Below, one piece after another: positions 46,713-57,844 of a stretch of 64,000 bases of DNA. The position numbers and the translations under genes were made by a program. The notes under the pieces were generated by a model. It did no database searches, had not been told where the DNA came from, and worked only from the letters and a program-made list of their open reading frames with translations. The number at the start of each line of letters is the position of its first letter. Within the stretch, counting starts at the first letter, position 1. The stretch is from Tausonia pullulans (taxonomy: Eukaryota > Basidiomycota > Tremellomycetes > Cystofilobasidiales > Mrakiaceae): contig OX637633.1 in NCBI GenBank assembly GCA_951802195.1, forward strand, positions 434,001-498,000. Direction: 5' to 3'.

Positions 46713-47827
46713 TTTTGTATTTGATGTGAAAAAGCCTTAGCAAGACATATATATACCGTTTCTTGATCCTGTCCATGCCTTTTCCCCTGCACCTAATCCA
46801 CAAGAAATACATAGAGGAGGCAGCCTTCATTTTCTGGTCTCTGCCCCGGTCCCCCTTCCCTCCAGACGGTCGGCATTTGATTTTGGTCTATTTTCTTTCC
46901 CTTCCTCTGCACCCTCCTATTCCTCTCTTCTTACCTCTCTCCTTGTTGTACTCTCCCACCTCTTCCACCCTCCTTCTCCTCTCTCTTTTCTTCCTTCCTC
47001 TCGCCCCCTCTCATAGAATCATGTCGTCCTCTACACTTGATCAGTGACTTAAAATACCAAAAAAAAAAAAACCCCCCCTGCAGCTCGTGAGATGACTTTA
47101 AATCAACAAGCATGTTTCCTTCATTAATCTTGCGCGCCTGCGGATGTCACCACATGGTCGCCGTCTTCGCTTGTGGATCAGCGACGGTCGAGCTTCACTG
47201 TAAATAGAGGAGAATCTGACAGTTGATATTTCTGGGACAGTCGCTCACAAGGGGTCTTTGTAGGCACCAGACTTGGACAAAGTGTGGGCGCACAGTTGGC
47301 GGTCGACGAGGCTCGTTTCCGTTTGTCAAGCGCACAGATCATCTTTCGTTCCACAAAATGTGTGAGCTGATCCACCGGGGTACTCGCTCCTCGTCGAACC
47401 TTCCATCCGTGCTCTGCTGTCTCGATTCCACTCAAGCGGGGAAAGGAGGGGTCGGTTCACAGCTTCGCGGAGCCGGTACGCAGTTCGGCGCTGTCCGCCC
47501 TCTCGCTTACTGTCGGGCGAGTCATGCGCCGGCGAAATATGTAGCGACAACGGCACCGCCACCTGCCGAACGCCGACTGACTACGTCCCCAGTCATGACG
47601 CTCGCTTAATTAGATGAGACCCTGCGACCGCGTCCGCTGTCGATAGATGGTGCCACAGGCTGAGAGGCTTGCGGACGCGAACAAGCGTAAGCAGTTGTCT
47701 CATTTATGCGAGGGAGGGCTGGCTGCGTCCGTAGTTCGCTTCAATGAGCATAAAACTCTCGTCAATCCTGGCCTTTATCATATTCTTACCACCATCCACC
47801 ACCTACCCGTCCCTCCCTCGTCTTAAC
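46713..47827. other. Intergenic region after tRNA
   Basis: About 1.1 kb from the tRNA 5' end to the start of the His/Gly/Pro-rich protein gene. A CT-rich stretch lies at 46840-47020, followed by an A13-C7 run at 47059-47078. Open frames at 47223-47609 and its complement show no family features. No gene assigned. Confidence 0.45.
47059..47078 (+). repeat. A13-C7 homopolymer block
   Basis: Thirteen A directly followed by seven C (AAAAACCCCCCC at the junction), in an otherwise mixed intergenic sequence. Confidence 0.9.
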
Positions 47828-49199
47828 ATGACCATCAACCAGAAGCAGCAGCAGCAAAAAAGCTCCTCTCAGGCTGGGCAGCGCCAGCAACAACAGAACG
47901 ACACCCAGGTACGTGTCCTCCGTCTTTCATCCCTCTTTCCCTGCTCCTGAGCGACTTTGACTGACATGTATCCCTCCTCTTCTCAGTCTCCCCAACAGCC
48001 CACCGACCTCGAGTGGGAGATGGCTGACGAGCTGGGCGACGACGAGAACGCCCCACGCGAGCTTAATGCTTCTTCCACGCCGTCCGACACCTCAGCCACG
48101 CCGTCCACTGACAAGGTCACTAACGACCCGTCTCTCGTGGCCGACCTCTCGGCACTCCTCTCGCAGGTGGCCTCATCCCCGCTTCTCGCCACCATCCTCG
48201 GCCGCGTAGCCTCAGGCGCCTACATCTCGCCTCAGGGGACCTCTGACGATGTCGCTGCCGGCCTCACCGTCGTTGAGAGTATGCTCGGCGACCTTGGACG
48301 CTCGCTTGGAGTGGGGCCGGATGGAAGCCGCTCTCGCTGCGGAGGCGGGCGGGGCGGGCGAGGTCATCATCAATGGGGACCTCACCCATCTTTTGGCCCA
48401 CCTCCCTCTAGCCACCATGGATTTCACCCTTACGGACCTCCCCATGCTCTGCACCAGACTTTCGTCGGAGGCCGTGACGCTCATCACCGCGGCCCTCATC
48501 CTTTCGGCCCTTTCGGCGGCCCCTTCGGCGGCGGCCCACGAGGCGGCCCACGACGAGGCGGACCTGGTGGCGGACCCCCTGGCGGCGAGCGCCCATCGTT
48601 CCCGAACTTCGACTGCGACCTCAGCGATGAGGACGGCTGGTCTGGATCGGAGCGTGGCGGCAAGCACGGTCGTGCAGGTTGTCGTTATGGTCGCCACAGT
48701 CGCCGCGGTCCTGTCCCTTCGCCCCCTCCGCCCTCCCACTACAGCGGACACCCGCCCCCTCCTCCTCCTCCTCCCCCTCCCCCTCCTCCTCACCACGATG
48801 GAACTCCTCCTCCTCCTGGTCCTTTCTCTTCTTTCCCATTCGGAGACGACGCCGACGGCTTCCCCCACCGCCACCACCGCGGCGGTCCCGGAGGCAAGAG
48901 GCAACACACCCGCTTCGACGACGACTCCGACCGGTGCTCCCGTCATCACCACCACAAGAACCGTGGTGAGAGGTGGAACGAAGTGGTCTCCTTGGACGAC
49001 CAGTTTAGTCGGCTTGCCTCCAGGCTCGAGAGCGTGCGTACCTCTTTCTTCCCCGATCACGCCTCCATCTCGGAACTCGACTGAGATCCCCTCCTGGTTC
49101 GCCATTTCTCTTTTTTTCTTTCTTTTTCAGATGGGATATGAGGAGGAACACTACGCCCCAATCTTACGTGAGATCGTTGCATCGAAGCTTGAGGACTAG
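47828..49199 (+). CDS. His/Gly/Pro-rich low-complexity protein
   Basis: Three exons close in phase: 47828-47908, 47987-49033, 49131-49199, giving 398 residues. After a Gln/Ser-rich start and an acidic patch (DLEWEMADELGDDENAP), residues about 80-130 form an amphipathic region (VADLSALLSQVASSPLLATI ... TVVESMLGDLGRSLG). Then come about 200 residues dominated by Gly, His, Pro and Arg, with many HHH, GGP and PFGP repeats and an uninterrupted proline run. The C-terminus is again ordered (SLDDQFSRLASRLES, then MGYEEEHYAPILREIVASKL). I do not recognise a family. The composition suggests a condensate-forming or RNA/metal-binding protein, but this is inference. The start ATG is the first after the leader. 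Confidence 0.75.
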
Positions 49200-49408
49200 C
49201 TCGTGGAGGACATTGTCGCTCGACTGGTGAACGAGCTCCGAGGCGATTAACTAGATAGATACTCCTGGTTTTATTTTCCCTTTCCATTGCCCTTCTCCTT
49301 TATTGTTTGTTCTGTTGGTGTCCGTGCAACGCACATATATATAACGAGATTACTGGTACGAGCACAATAGATCGAAAGAACACGAGTAAGAGCTCTCTTG
49401 CTCTGCAA

Positions 49409-51040
49409 CTATCCCGCCCGCTCACCGACCCGGTCCAGTACGTTCAACGTCACCGCCGAGAGGTTGAACATCTTGACAAAGTCCTCATCCTCCCGGCTCC
49501 CCGGCCAACCACGGACCCAGTTCCAAAAGACGATGTCGCGGAGGCAAGGGGCATGCTCAGCCCAGTCGGCGGGCCGACCAAAGTTGGCGATGAGGCTCGA
49601 TGCCCAGGCTTTGACGTCGCTGGTGGTTGGCGCCGTCCTTGCATCATTTTCTTCTCCTCCTCCCGCAGGAGCAGTGATCGCCTTCCCCCCGTCGTGTCTC
49701 AGCTGTGACAGGTCCGCCGACCAAGGCGACCCCACGACGAGCCTCGTCAGCGACGGCGGCGCGTCCCTCAGCAGGTGTCGAATCCAATCGCCCGTCGTCT
49801 CCAAGAACGGTGCCGCGACGGTCGGATCACCAATCGAGATCCACAACGTCTTCAGTTTCGGACACGCATGGACGATCCATGATGGGTGCTGGCCTCTCTG
49901 TCGGAGATGGGCGACGTGCCGGACGTGAGTGTGCTCGGTGAGTTGGAGGGTGTCTAGTTGGGGGCCGACCCGAGGGAGGAAGGGCCGGAGGGAGGGGAGG
50001 TACCCTTGAAAGAGGGTCCCGGCCCAGGCGTCGAGAGGGAAGTGCTGGCGGGCGTGCATGACGTGGAGGGAGCGGAGGGAGCCGAGCGGGAGGGAGAAGA
50101 GCGGGATGGGGCGGCCATAGAGGGGGAGAGCAAGCGATCTGAGGAAAGAAGCGGCCGTCAGTTCCGCCCAATCGGCTGACATGCTGCTTGACAAAACTTC
50201 GGAAAAAGGCGACGCACTCGAGATCCGGCAGGTCCTTGACGAGCAACGGGTCGAACGTGATGTCGCACACCGAGAAGAGCTGCCGAAGGTTTGGGAGTCC
50301 GTCGATGGAGACCGTTTGCTCGGTGTAGTTGCTCTCAAGCTCCCGACGGTCCGAGTAGACGAGCGAGAGGACGAAAAGGCTAAGGTCCGGCCGGTCAGCG
50401 ATGGTGCGGGCGAAAAGGCGCGACTGGGCCAGCGTCATCAGGCGGATGTTTCGATAAAGCAAGGGAAATGCCATTTCCTGGTCACCATCGCCCGCGCATC
50501 TCGATGTCAGCACTTGTCTCCATCTTCTTCGAGGACCCAAGCAGACAGCAGACCGAGCGACACCCGCTTCGGCTCGCACTCGGCGTCGTCGTCGTCGTCG
50601 CCGTCGCCGGCACGCACAGCCGAGGCCGGCCACCCTGCACTCACCTGAAGCCTCCGGGAAACGAGGGCAAGTGTTGCCAAGTGCAGCGAGCACTCGTGGG
50701 CACCCCGGATACCATCCGGAGGGTACGCCGACGCCGAGAACGAGTCCTGGTCCTTGAGGACCTCCAGGACGATGAGTCGGAGAACATCGTCGGGAAGCCG
50801 CTGCACGCTGTTGATGCGTTCGCTGACGGGGGAGTCGTTCTCCCGGCCACTGTAAAAAGGGGAAGAAGAGAGATTGTGGGCGGTAGTTCGTACGGGCAGA
50901 CAACGACGGCCCTCTCGTGGCGACCTACGGCGAGTCCATGGAGAAAGAAGTTCGGAGAGGGGATGAGGATAGGGGCGAGAAGACAAGCGGCGACGCAGCC
51001 ACGCGTCGAAACCGCCCGGCCTCTCTCTCTCGGTCTCCAT
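49409..51040 (-). CDS. F-box/leucine-rich-repeat-like protein with apparent frameshift
   Basis: Minus strand. An exon ending at 50645 contains an F-box (INSVQRLPDDVLRLIVLEVL, then HLATLALVSRRLQ). It is spliced to 50477 (EMAFPLLYRNIRLMTLAQSR, LFVLSLVYSDRRELESNYTE, GLPNLRQLFSV, DLPDLECVAFF). From there the family-like sequence continues in another frame (SSSMSADWAELTAASFLRSL, ALPLYGRPIPLFSLPLGSLR, VMHARQHFPLDAWAGTLFQG ... CLRDIVFWNWVRGWPG) to a stop at 49409. The frame changes at a run of five A (50203-50207 on the plus strand) without an obvious intron; a run of four would keep one frame. F-box proteins are substrate receptors of SCF ubiquitin ligases and the LRR-like part would bind the substrate. 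The start is uncertain: an ATG at 51040 is open, but an intron ending just before 50847 is also possible. Confidence 0.75.
50203..50207. repeat. A5 run at the frame change of the F-box gene
   Basis: GGAAAAAGG on the plus strand. Losing one base here joins the F-box half and the repeat half of the gene in a single frame. Confidence 0.7.
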
Positions 51041-51585
51041 GCCTTCACCCGTCCGCTAGCAGTGACAGGCCGGACAGGACATCTCCCTCAGGGGTTGGGT
51101 CGGACGAGAGGAGAACCCGACGGACCACAGGAGAAAATGCGCTGCGGGCCGTCATGGAGTCATGGCCGACGACATCGTCCAGAGATCGACAGTGGCGTGG
51201 CAGGCTGAGCCCGTCCGGGCGCGCGCGGACGGGCGACCGCTCGCTGCTGCTGTATCGCGAGAACACCACTGCCGCGCCATCCCCTCCCAGCCCTGAGGGT
51301 CCCAGGCTGATGCCGGCGACCAGCGACGGGCGGAGAGGACCCAGCATGTGGCCCAACTCCGCGAGCCAGCGGGCCGGCGGGTGTTTCTCGCTGCCGTCGG
51401 CGGGCCCTTGACCGGAGCGAGCTGCTCTCGCTGATCCCAGCCTCTGACGACCACTGTCCTCGCATTCGCGTATCGCCCCCGGCTCTCACCACGCGTCTCT
51501 CGCCGCCCTCTCCTTCTCCCTCCCGCCTCTCCCGCTCGGCTGCCCCGGCCCAGGTCACCCAAGGAACCCTCAAGGGACTCCCATC
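51041..51585. other. Divergent promoter region
   Basis: About 545 nt between the divergent starts of the F-box gene and the polymerase gene. It is CT-rich before 51585. No other gene seen. Confidence 0.5.
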
Positions 51586-54500
51586 ATGTCCCACGCCGGT
51601 CGGCAACGCTACCTTGAGGAGCTCTCCTCAGCCCTCTTTCACTGTCAGTCGCCTCCGCCGTCCCCTTCAATGCGAAGGCCAGCGTCGCCCGCCCAGGGGC
51701 CAAGGCAGCCAGCTGACCGGGTTCTGTCTTCGGCAGTCATCCTTCCTCTCCTGCCGACACCGGAGGAGCTCAACACGAAGCAGCAAGTCCGGGTCCTCAT
51801 CGAGAAGCTCATTAGGACCGTTGAGCCCAACTGCCGCCTGCTCCGGTTCGGAAGTACGGTGAGTCCCTCAGTGCTGCCTCTAGTCCAACGCTAGGGGGAA
51901 GCCTGCCCGATCTCGGGGCGGTGGCGAAGCAAGCGATAGCGGGCGTCCTCCGGTGACAGGGTGGCAGCGAGGGCCGTTGCCGCTGGGCGAGCGAGCGAGG
52001 CCGGGCAGTCGTCGTGTCGCTTCTTCTCCTGCGGGCTCTCCCCTTGGGCTAGCGTCGTAGATTGTGACGTCCAGAGCCCCAAGGACCTCCTGGGTGATCA
52101 ACTTGCGAGGTCTCGGTCCATTGAAGCCAGCGAGCGGCCGACCTGTCTTCTCTCGCAGTCCTCGCGCGCGTTCCTGCCTTGCTGTCGATCTACCCGTCGT
52201 CCCCATCCGTTCCTCGCGGTGACGGCCTTTCGAGGTCCTTGTGCCGCCTGCCCTGGCCTCTCGAGGACTCTGAGCTGATACAGATGCTTTCCCCCAGGCC
52301 AATGGCTTCTCTCTTCGCAACTCAGGTGTGTGACTCTTCCCCTCGTGGATCCCTGCTCCCTGCGCTTGCTTCCGCCCACTTTTCGCGCGTCACTCTTGCT
52401 GATCGCGTCTCGGTCTCCTCTCCTCCACTCTCGCTTGTTCGACCCTGCAGATATGGATCTCTGCGTTCTCCTCGATGGCGAGGAGCCACGGCCCAAGTCG
52501 GCAGAGCTCGTGACGCTCATCGGCGCCCTGCTCGAGCGAGGTGCGTGAGGACCAGTTGACGGGACGAGCAGCGAGGCCCGTCGCCAACGTGTTACGCATG
52601 CAGCATGCTGGTCCTGATTCCCGTGTGCATCCTGCCTCGACGTCCACAGAGACCAACTTTGCTGTCAAGGCTCTCCCCAAAGCCTACGTTCCGGTGAGTC
52701 TTGACCACCCCAAGTCAGCGAGCGATGAATTGTCCCCTCTTAATTCACACACACACCCCGCCCGGCTCCGCGTCCACGTGCTCTCTCGGCCTTGCGCGAA
52801 TCCAGATCATCAAGCTGTCTCTAGCGCCCTCACCTGGGCTTCCCTTTGGCATTGCTGTGAGTTCTTTCCGAGAAACGAGGAACTCCCTCACCGCGCTGGT
52901 TTGGCGCTGATTCGCCTCTCACGTCACCCAGTGTGATATTGGCTTTGAGAACCGGCTTGCCCTTGAGAACACCCGATTGTTGCTCACCTACGCGTGAGTC
53001 AGACTGGTCGTTCGACAGCAGTCAGGCGACTCATCGGCTGAACCGTTCCTCCTTGCTGTTGTGCTACAGTACGGTCGACCCCGCCCGAGTCCGGACCATG
53101 GTCCTCTTTCGTTCGTCCATGCTTCCTGAAGCACGTCCTCGCGCTCATACTCTCACCTACTGACCAAGTCGTCCTCTCTCTACAGTCAAAGTTTGGTCGA
53201 AGCGAAGGTCTGTCGGGTGCTGGAGGCCATCAACCTGTTCTTGCACTGTTTGGCTGACCGCTTCTTCATCCTCATCGCCACCTCACAGAAAGATCAACTC
53301 TCCATATCGCGGCACACTCTCCTCCTACGGCTTCACCCTGCTTGTCCTTTTCTTCCTAATCCACATCCAAAACCCGCCCGTCCTCCCGAACCTCCAATCT
53401 ATCCCGCCCGTCCGGCCGACGACCAAGGAGGAGACTGAGCTCGACGGCCACAATATCTGGTTCTTCGACGACACCGAGCTCCTCCACAAGGTCTGGCAGT
53501 CGGCCAACATGCAGAGCGTCGGAGAACTGTCAGTTTGACTGTCCTAAGACTACATCAGGCTCCCTTCTGATCATCTCTTCTCCCATGCGGCAGCCTCATC
53601 GACTTTTTCCGCTTCTACTGCAACGTCTTTGCCTTCAACACCGATATCGTCTCCATACGTGCCGGTCTTTTGACAAAGGTGAGAATGTAAAACGCCATGG
53701 CGTTACTGGATTTATCTGACCTCGCCACCCAACTCCTCTCCCTCGCCCCCCCCCCCCCCTTCCTTCTTCTGCGTTTTCCAGGAGTCCAAGCAGTGGACTA
53801 CCGACAGCGATGTCGGCGGACCCAACGAAATGGCCCGGGATCGCAACAGGCTCTGCATCGAGGATCCCTTCGAGACTTCCTACGTGAGTTGCCTGATATT
53901 TGCGGGACATCTCGCAAGTAGCAGGCTCCTGATTCATTCGTCCTCTTCCCCAGAACGTGGCTCGGACTGTCACTAAGGACGGACTCTATACGATCCGCGG
54001 CGAGTTCATGCGTGCCTCGAGGATCCTCACCTCGCGACCGGATCGGGCTGTCAATGCGCTGGCATCGCTCTGCGAAGGTAAGCAGGAGTCAGGAAAGGTT
54101 GGGGTTCAACTTTGACGCCTCCCTTTTCTTCCAGAGCGAGATGAGGATCTCATGCGAGCTCCCCGCTCCCGGTCACCTACCCGAGGTGGTCGGCTTCCCT
54201 ATAATGTCGCTCCTGGAAGCTTCCGGGTAAGCGAGGAAACACCCGGTGTTTGAGAGGGATTCAACTGATCTCTCCACTTCTGGATTCAGGATCCTATATC
54301 CCCGCCTCAAAAGTATAATCACCCTCCCCCTTCCACGTCTACCTACCAAGTCTCCCGATCTGTCTCCGCCTCTGGACCTATGCCCGCATCCTCAGCCAAT
54401 TCACGTCGGCAGTGGTCAAACCGCGTCGCATCGAACTACTCGCCGGTCGTCTCGCCTAAGAACGGCACCGTTCCGCTCCCCAATCACGTCGTCGGTAACC

Positions 54501-55480
54501 CCCAGGGCCTCATGCTCGACCACTCCCACCATACGACTACGTCGACGCTGCCCCATTCGAGCAATAGCCCCTTCGCCGTGGTGCATCCGGACCCTGTGCG
54601 CGGACGCGACCCATCCGCTCGCCTGCTCAGCCAGGCTCGCGGCGAGGTGACGCCGCCAGCCTCCTCCAGTCCCGGCGCCTCAGGCAGCCTGAATGGCGCC
54701 GGCATCTGGATGGGCGACGTCCACAGCTCGGATGACTTGCCCGTCCCCTCGAGCCGGAGCTCGTCGGCCCGCGGCCGGAATCGCGTCAGCGAGCTCCAAA
54801 GCGAGTTTGGCGTCGCGTCCTCCCTCAACGGCGAGGCCGGCTCCTCGTCGCGGTTAGCAGGCAGCCAGCTTGCGCCCGGATCCGGGTCATCGTCGTCTTC
54901 CATGAGCCGGAGAGCTGTCTCAACGCCTCCACCGATGTTGTCGCATCATTACTCTGGGTACGAGGCCTCCTGCGGGCCTCGAGGACCCGCGACAGCGGAT
55001 CTTCCTGGTCCTTCTCCTTTGCATGTCCTTGGAACGTCCTCACAGCTCAAGACGTCTTGCTCGTCATCCTCTCTCAACACATCCCACACTCCATTCGCCC
55101 CCTTTGGCAATGGCCACCCTCCAACGCCGAGCTACCTGAGCCCGTCTCTGTTGCTCTCCCCGACGGGCCCCCACTCGGAACCCGTTAACGTCCCACCGCT
55201 ATCGACGTCCTCCCGAGCTCCCGGTGCGGCGAACTATCCTCGTTTCCAGTCGGACGACTCGCTTCATGCCCAGCCCCGGTCGACAAGTCGGCCTCCAGGT
55301 GACCGGAACGCGCCGAGTCTCGAGGACGACATTGTCACGGCCCTCGACCGGGTTGAGCTCGCGGACAAGACGGGTCCCGTCGTGGGCCGCGGTGAGGTCG
55401 GAGACTCAACACCGTCTTCTGCGGCTGTTACAGCTCCTGGGGGGGCTCTTAATGTTGAGGAAACCCGGGGGCGGCGGTAA
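51586..55480 (+). CDS. Cid1/TUTase-type poly(A) or poly(U) polymerase
   Basis: Fourteen exons close in phase: 51586-51858, 52298-52325, 52451-52540, 52650-52693, 52806-52856, 52932-52993, 53070-53110, 53186-53207, 53289-53528, 53594-53678, 53782-53883, 53954-54077, 54135-54226, 54290-55480, giving 814 residues. The nucleotidyltransferase core has the GS motif (RFGSTANGFSLRNS) and the catalytic carboxylates DMDLCVLLD (about 101-109). It continues with RTMVLFLKVWSKRRKINSPY, then the PAP-associated domain (VGELLIDFFRFYCNVFAFNT) and the nucleotide-recognition motif CIEDPFETSYNVARTV. Such enzymes add A or U tails to RNA in nucleus or cytoplasm; which nucleotide is used needs the recognition-loop residue and cannot be fixed by eye. 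The last exon alone encodes an almost 400-residue Ser/Pro-rich disordered tail. Many exons are 22-60 nt. The first intron is 439 nt. Confidence 0.93.
53747..53759 (+). repeat. C13 run in intron
   Basis: Thirteen C in the pyrimidine tract of the intron before exon 53782 of the polymerase gene. It forms most of the tract in front of the acceptor. Confidence 0.85.
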
Positions 55481-56111
55481 GCCGGTGGGCTACTGCGGTG
55501 GTGGTGATCGACTGGCTCGTAGTTCTCTTTTTTTTCGTGCATGGCTTCTTCTCCTCTTCTTCTAGCGTCTCCTCCCTGGTCCCATCAAACAAGCGACTCC
55601 TCAATCTCAATTAACACAACAAATCACCTCGTCTCTCGCCGTTCAAAACCCATGCCCGCAATTCAACTCGCTCCCGATCCACCATCATCATCATTATCTC
55701 AACCGAAGAACACACCCCATGTCATCCTCCGTCTTCTTTTTCTTTTCTATCCTTCCTTGCTATCGTCGCCACGCCTTGCTGCGCTCTCTTTGTAAACGGC
55801 GCGTGCGCCTCTCCTCCATCCCCTCCCCTTTTCCGCCTGTGACGTCTCCGCCCCCCCCCCCCCCCCCCCCTTTGCTTTGATCTCTGCGTCTGTCTGGCGA
55901 CGTCCTTCACACACACACCCCAAAAAAATAGCATGAGATCTGTCTGGATTGAAATGACTGTTAGCGAGGACCCACCGGTCAAGGCCGAGCCCGCAACGAC
56001 GCGTGCCAAGGAAGGCCAGTCGCGTCGAAATGTGCTCATCGAGTCGTCTTTCTTTTTCTCTTTCTTCACCCGTCAGCCTGCATCCTGGCTGGCTTCGTCG
56101 TCCTGTTTCGC
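55481..56111. other. Intergenic region
   Basis: About 630 nt, T/C-rich, containing the C20 run. An upstream coding exon at 55934-56100 is possible but has no family features. Confidence 0.5.
55851..55870 (+). repeat. C20 homopolymer run
   Basis: Twenty consecutive C between the polymerase gene and the methyltransferase gene. G-quadruplex or i-motif formation is possible and sequencing length error is likely. Confidence 0.9.
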
Positions 56112-57844
56112 ATGCGTTCCTCCCCCGGCTCCGTCTCCTCCCCCTCCCAAGCCCCCCCGTCCTCACCAGCACCCCCGTCGCCGTGGGTCCTCGCCATCGT
56201 CCTCCCCCTCCTCCTCTTCGTTGCCGGCCTCGTCTACAAGGTCTTCTCCTCCTCTCCCACTTTCACCTCCTCGCTCCTCAACTTTCACAGCACATCGCCG
56301 ACGTCTTTCCTCGGTGGAAGCACAACAACTTCCCCAGTCGAGTCCCTCCATGTTGCGCTTAACTCGTTGGCGTCGTATCGAGGCTACCAGCAGCGGATGC
56401 TCGAGCGCAAGGCCCGGAGTTTCAGCAAGCTGAACGCCCGACAGCACAAGCTCGGCGTCGTGAGTTTTCCGTATCACCCTCTGCACATTCTTGAGCTCGC
56501 TGACGACAAGACTGGTTCCAGGCCATCGGTTACGAAACCAAGCTCAAAGACCTCCGTCGTGCCGTCGCTGCCAACGCCTTCCTCTGCGAGGGTCTCCTTC
56601 AACTGGGCAAACGCTCAGTCCTCGGTGGGCTCTCCTGGCGCAAAGGCACGCATGTCGAGATGGGCCGGGTCTCGGAGTTGTTGAAGCATTTCGTAAGGGA
56701 TTGGAGTGACGAAGGGAAGGAGGAGAGGGATGCGTTGTTTGTGCCAGTGCTGAGTGCTTTGGAGAGATACTTCCCGGAGAGGGAGAGAAGAGAAGGGGTG
56801 AGGGTGATGGCGCCTGGGGCTGGGTTGGCAAGGTTGCCGTATGAGGTGGCGATGCTGGGTGAGTGAGCCGGACGAAAGGGGAAGGTGGTCAGGGTGGCAG
56901 GCGACACAAGCTGATGCGCACAATCTCGGCTCGGCTCACAGGTTTCCAGGTTGAGGCCAACGATTACTCCCAGTTGTGCGTCGATTGGTCTTAATACTTG
57001 ACTTGTGTGGTTGATTAGGCTGATGTTTTTACATCTTGGGCTGGCGATCAGTATGAAGTCCGTCACTGCGTGTCTACTGGCTAGCAGCTGTCCATCTGCT
57101 CACTCCTTCCCTTCCAATATAGCCTCGGTTCCCAACTCATCTTCAACCACACAGAGAAGGTCGACGAGCACTCACTCCAGCCCAATATCCACACATTTTC
57201 TCACCACCTAAAGACGGAGGATATGCAGTTCGTCTCCGCTCAACCTCGTCCCACCACCGTGCAACGCTCACGATTCGACCTCCACGTTCGCAGCCGGAAA
57301 ATCACTTTCCCAGACGTCGTTCCAAGCAGAACCGCCTCCATTTCACACCACCCAGGCGACTTCCTCGAAGTCTTCTCAGACTCAGAAACGCACGATGTGG
57401 CGCTCGTAGGTCTTCGTGTCCTGTTCTCTCCCATCTGACGTCCCTCGCTGACCCCCGAGGGTAGACTCTGTTCTTCATTGACACGGCCTTCAACATCGTC
57501 GACTATCTTGAGCGAATCTACGACGTCCTCAAGCCCGGCGGCCTTTGGATCAACGAGGGGCCGGTCCTCTGGGCAGGAGACCGTGGGTCTCGGTCGCCTC
57601 CGCCTCATCTGTCCCTTCCCGAGAGACGAACTGATCCTTCTCTTCATCAGCCCGTATGGAGCTCTCCATCGAAGAGGTCCTCGCCCTCGCTCAGGCAATC
57701 GGCTTTGAGCTCCTCGAGCATGAGTCCGTCGAGTCTGTGTACACTGGTGTCAAGGGAGGCCTCTTCCAATTTGTCTACGAGGCTCAGATGTGGGTCATGC
57801 GGAAGCCGGGGAGAGGCGTCCTGGTGGATGTGGATGATCTGTGA
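56112..57844 (+). CDS. Carnosine-N-methyltransferase-like (N2227 family) with N-terminal membrane anchor
   Basis: Exons 56112-56459 and 56522-56858 join in phase, followed by an exon from about 56943 ([10 protein letters not shown]), one from about 57124 to 57408, one from 57466 and the last ending at 57844; borders between 56980 and 57124 are uncertain. Total is about 470 residues. The N2227 family signature is present: [40 protein letters not shown] (SAM-binding Gly loop, normally VLVPGAGLGRL), [16 protein letters not shown], a later [20 protein letters not shown] and [20 protein letters not shown] (the conserved Asp-Thr-Ala and G-P-L-L-W). Known members methylate carnosine to anserine or related dipeptides in the cytosol. 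Here residues about 25-43 ([19 protein letters not shown]) form a clear membrane helix ahead of the enzyme, which I have not seen described for the family. Ends [18 protein letters not shown]. Confidence 0.88.

Noticed and set aside
48212-49105. 297-codon minus-strand frame
   Set aside because: It is antisense to the His/Gly/Pro-rich exon and shows only the mirrored composition.
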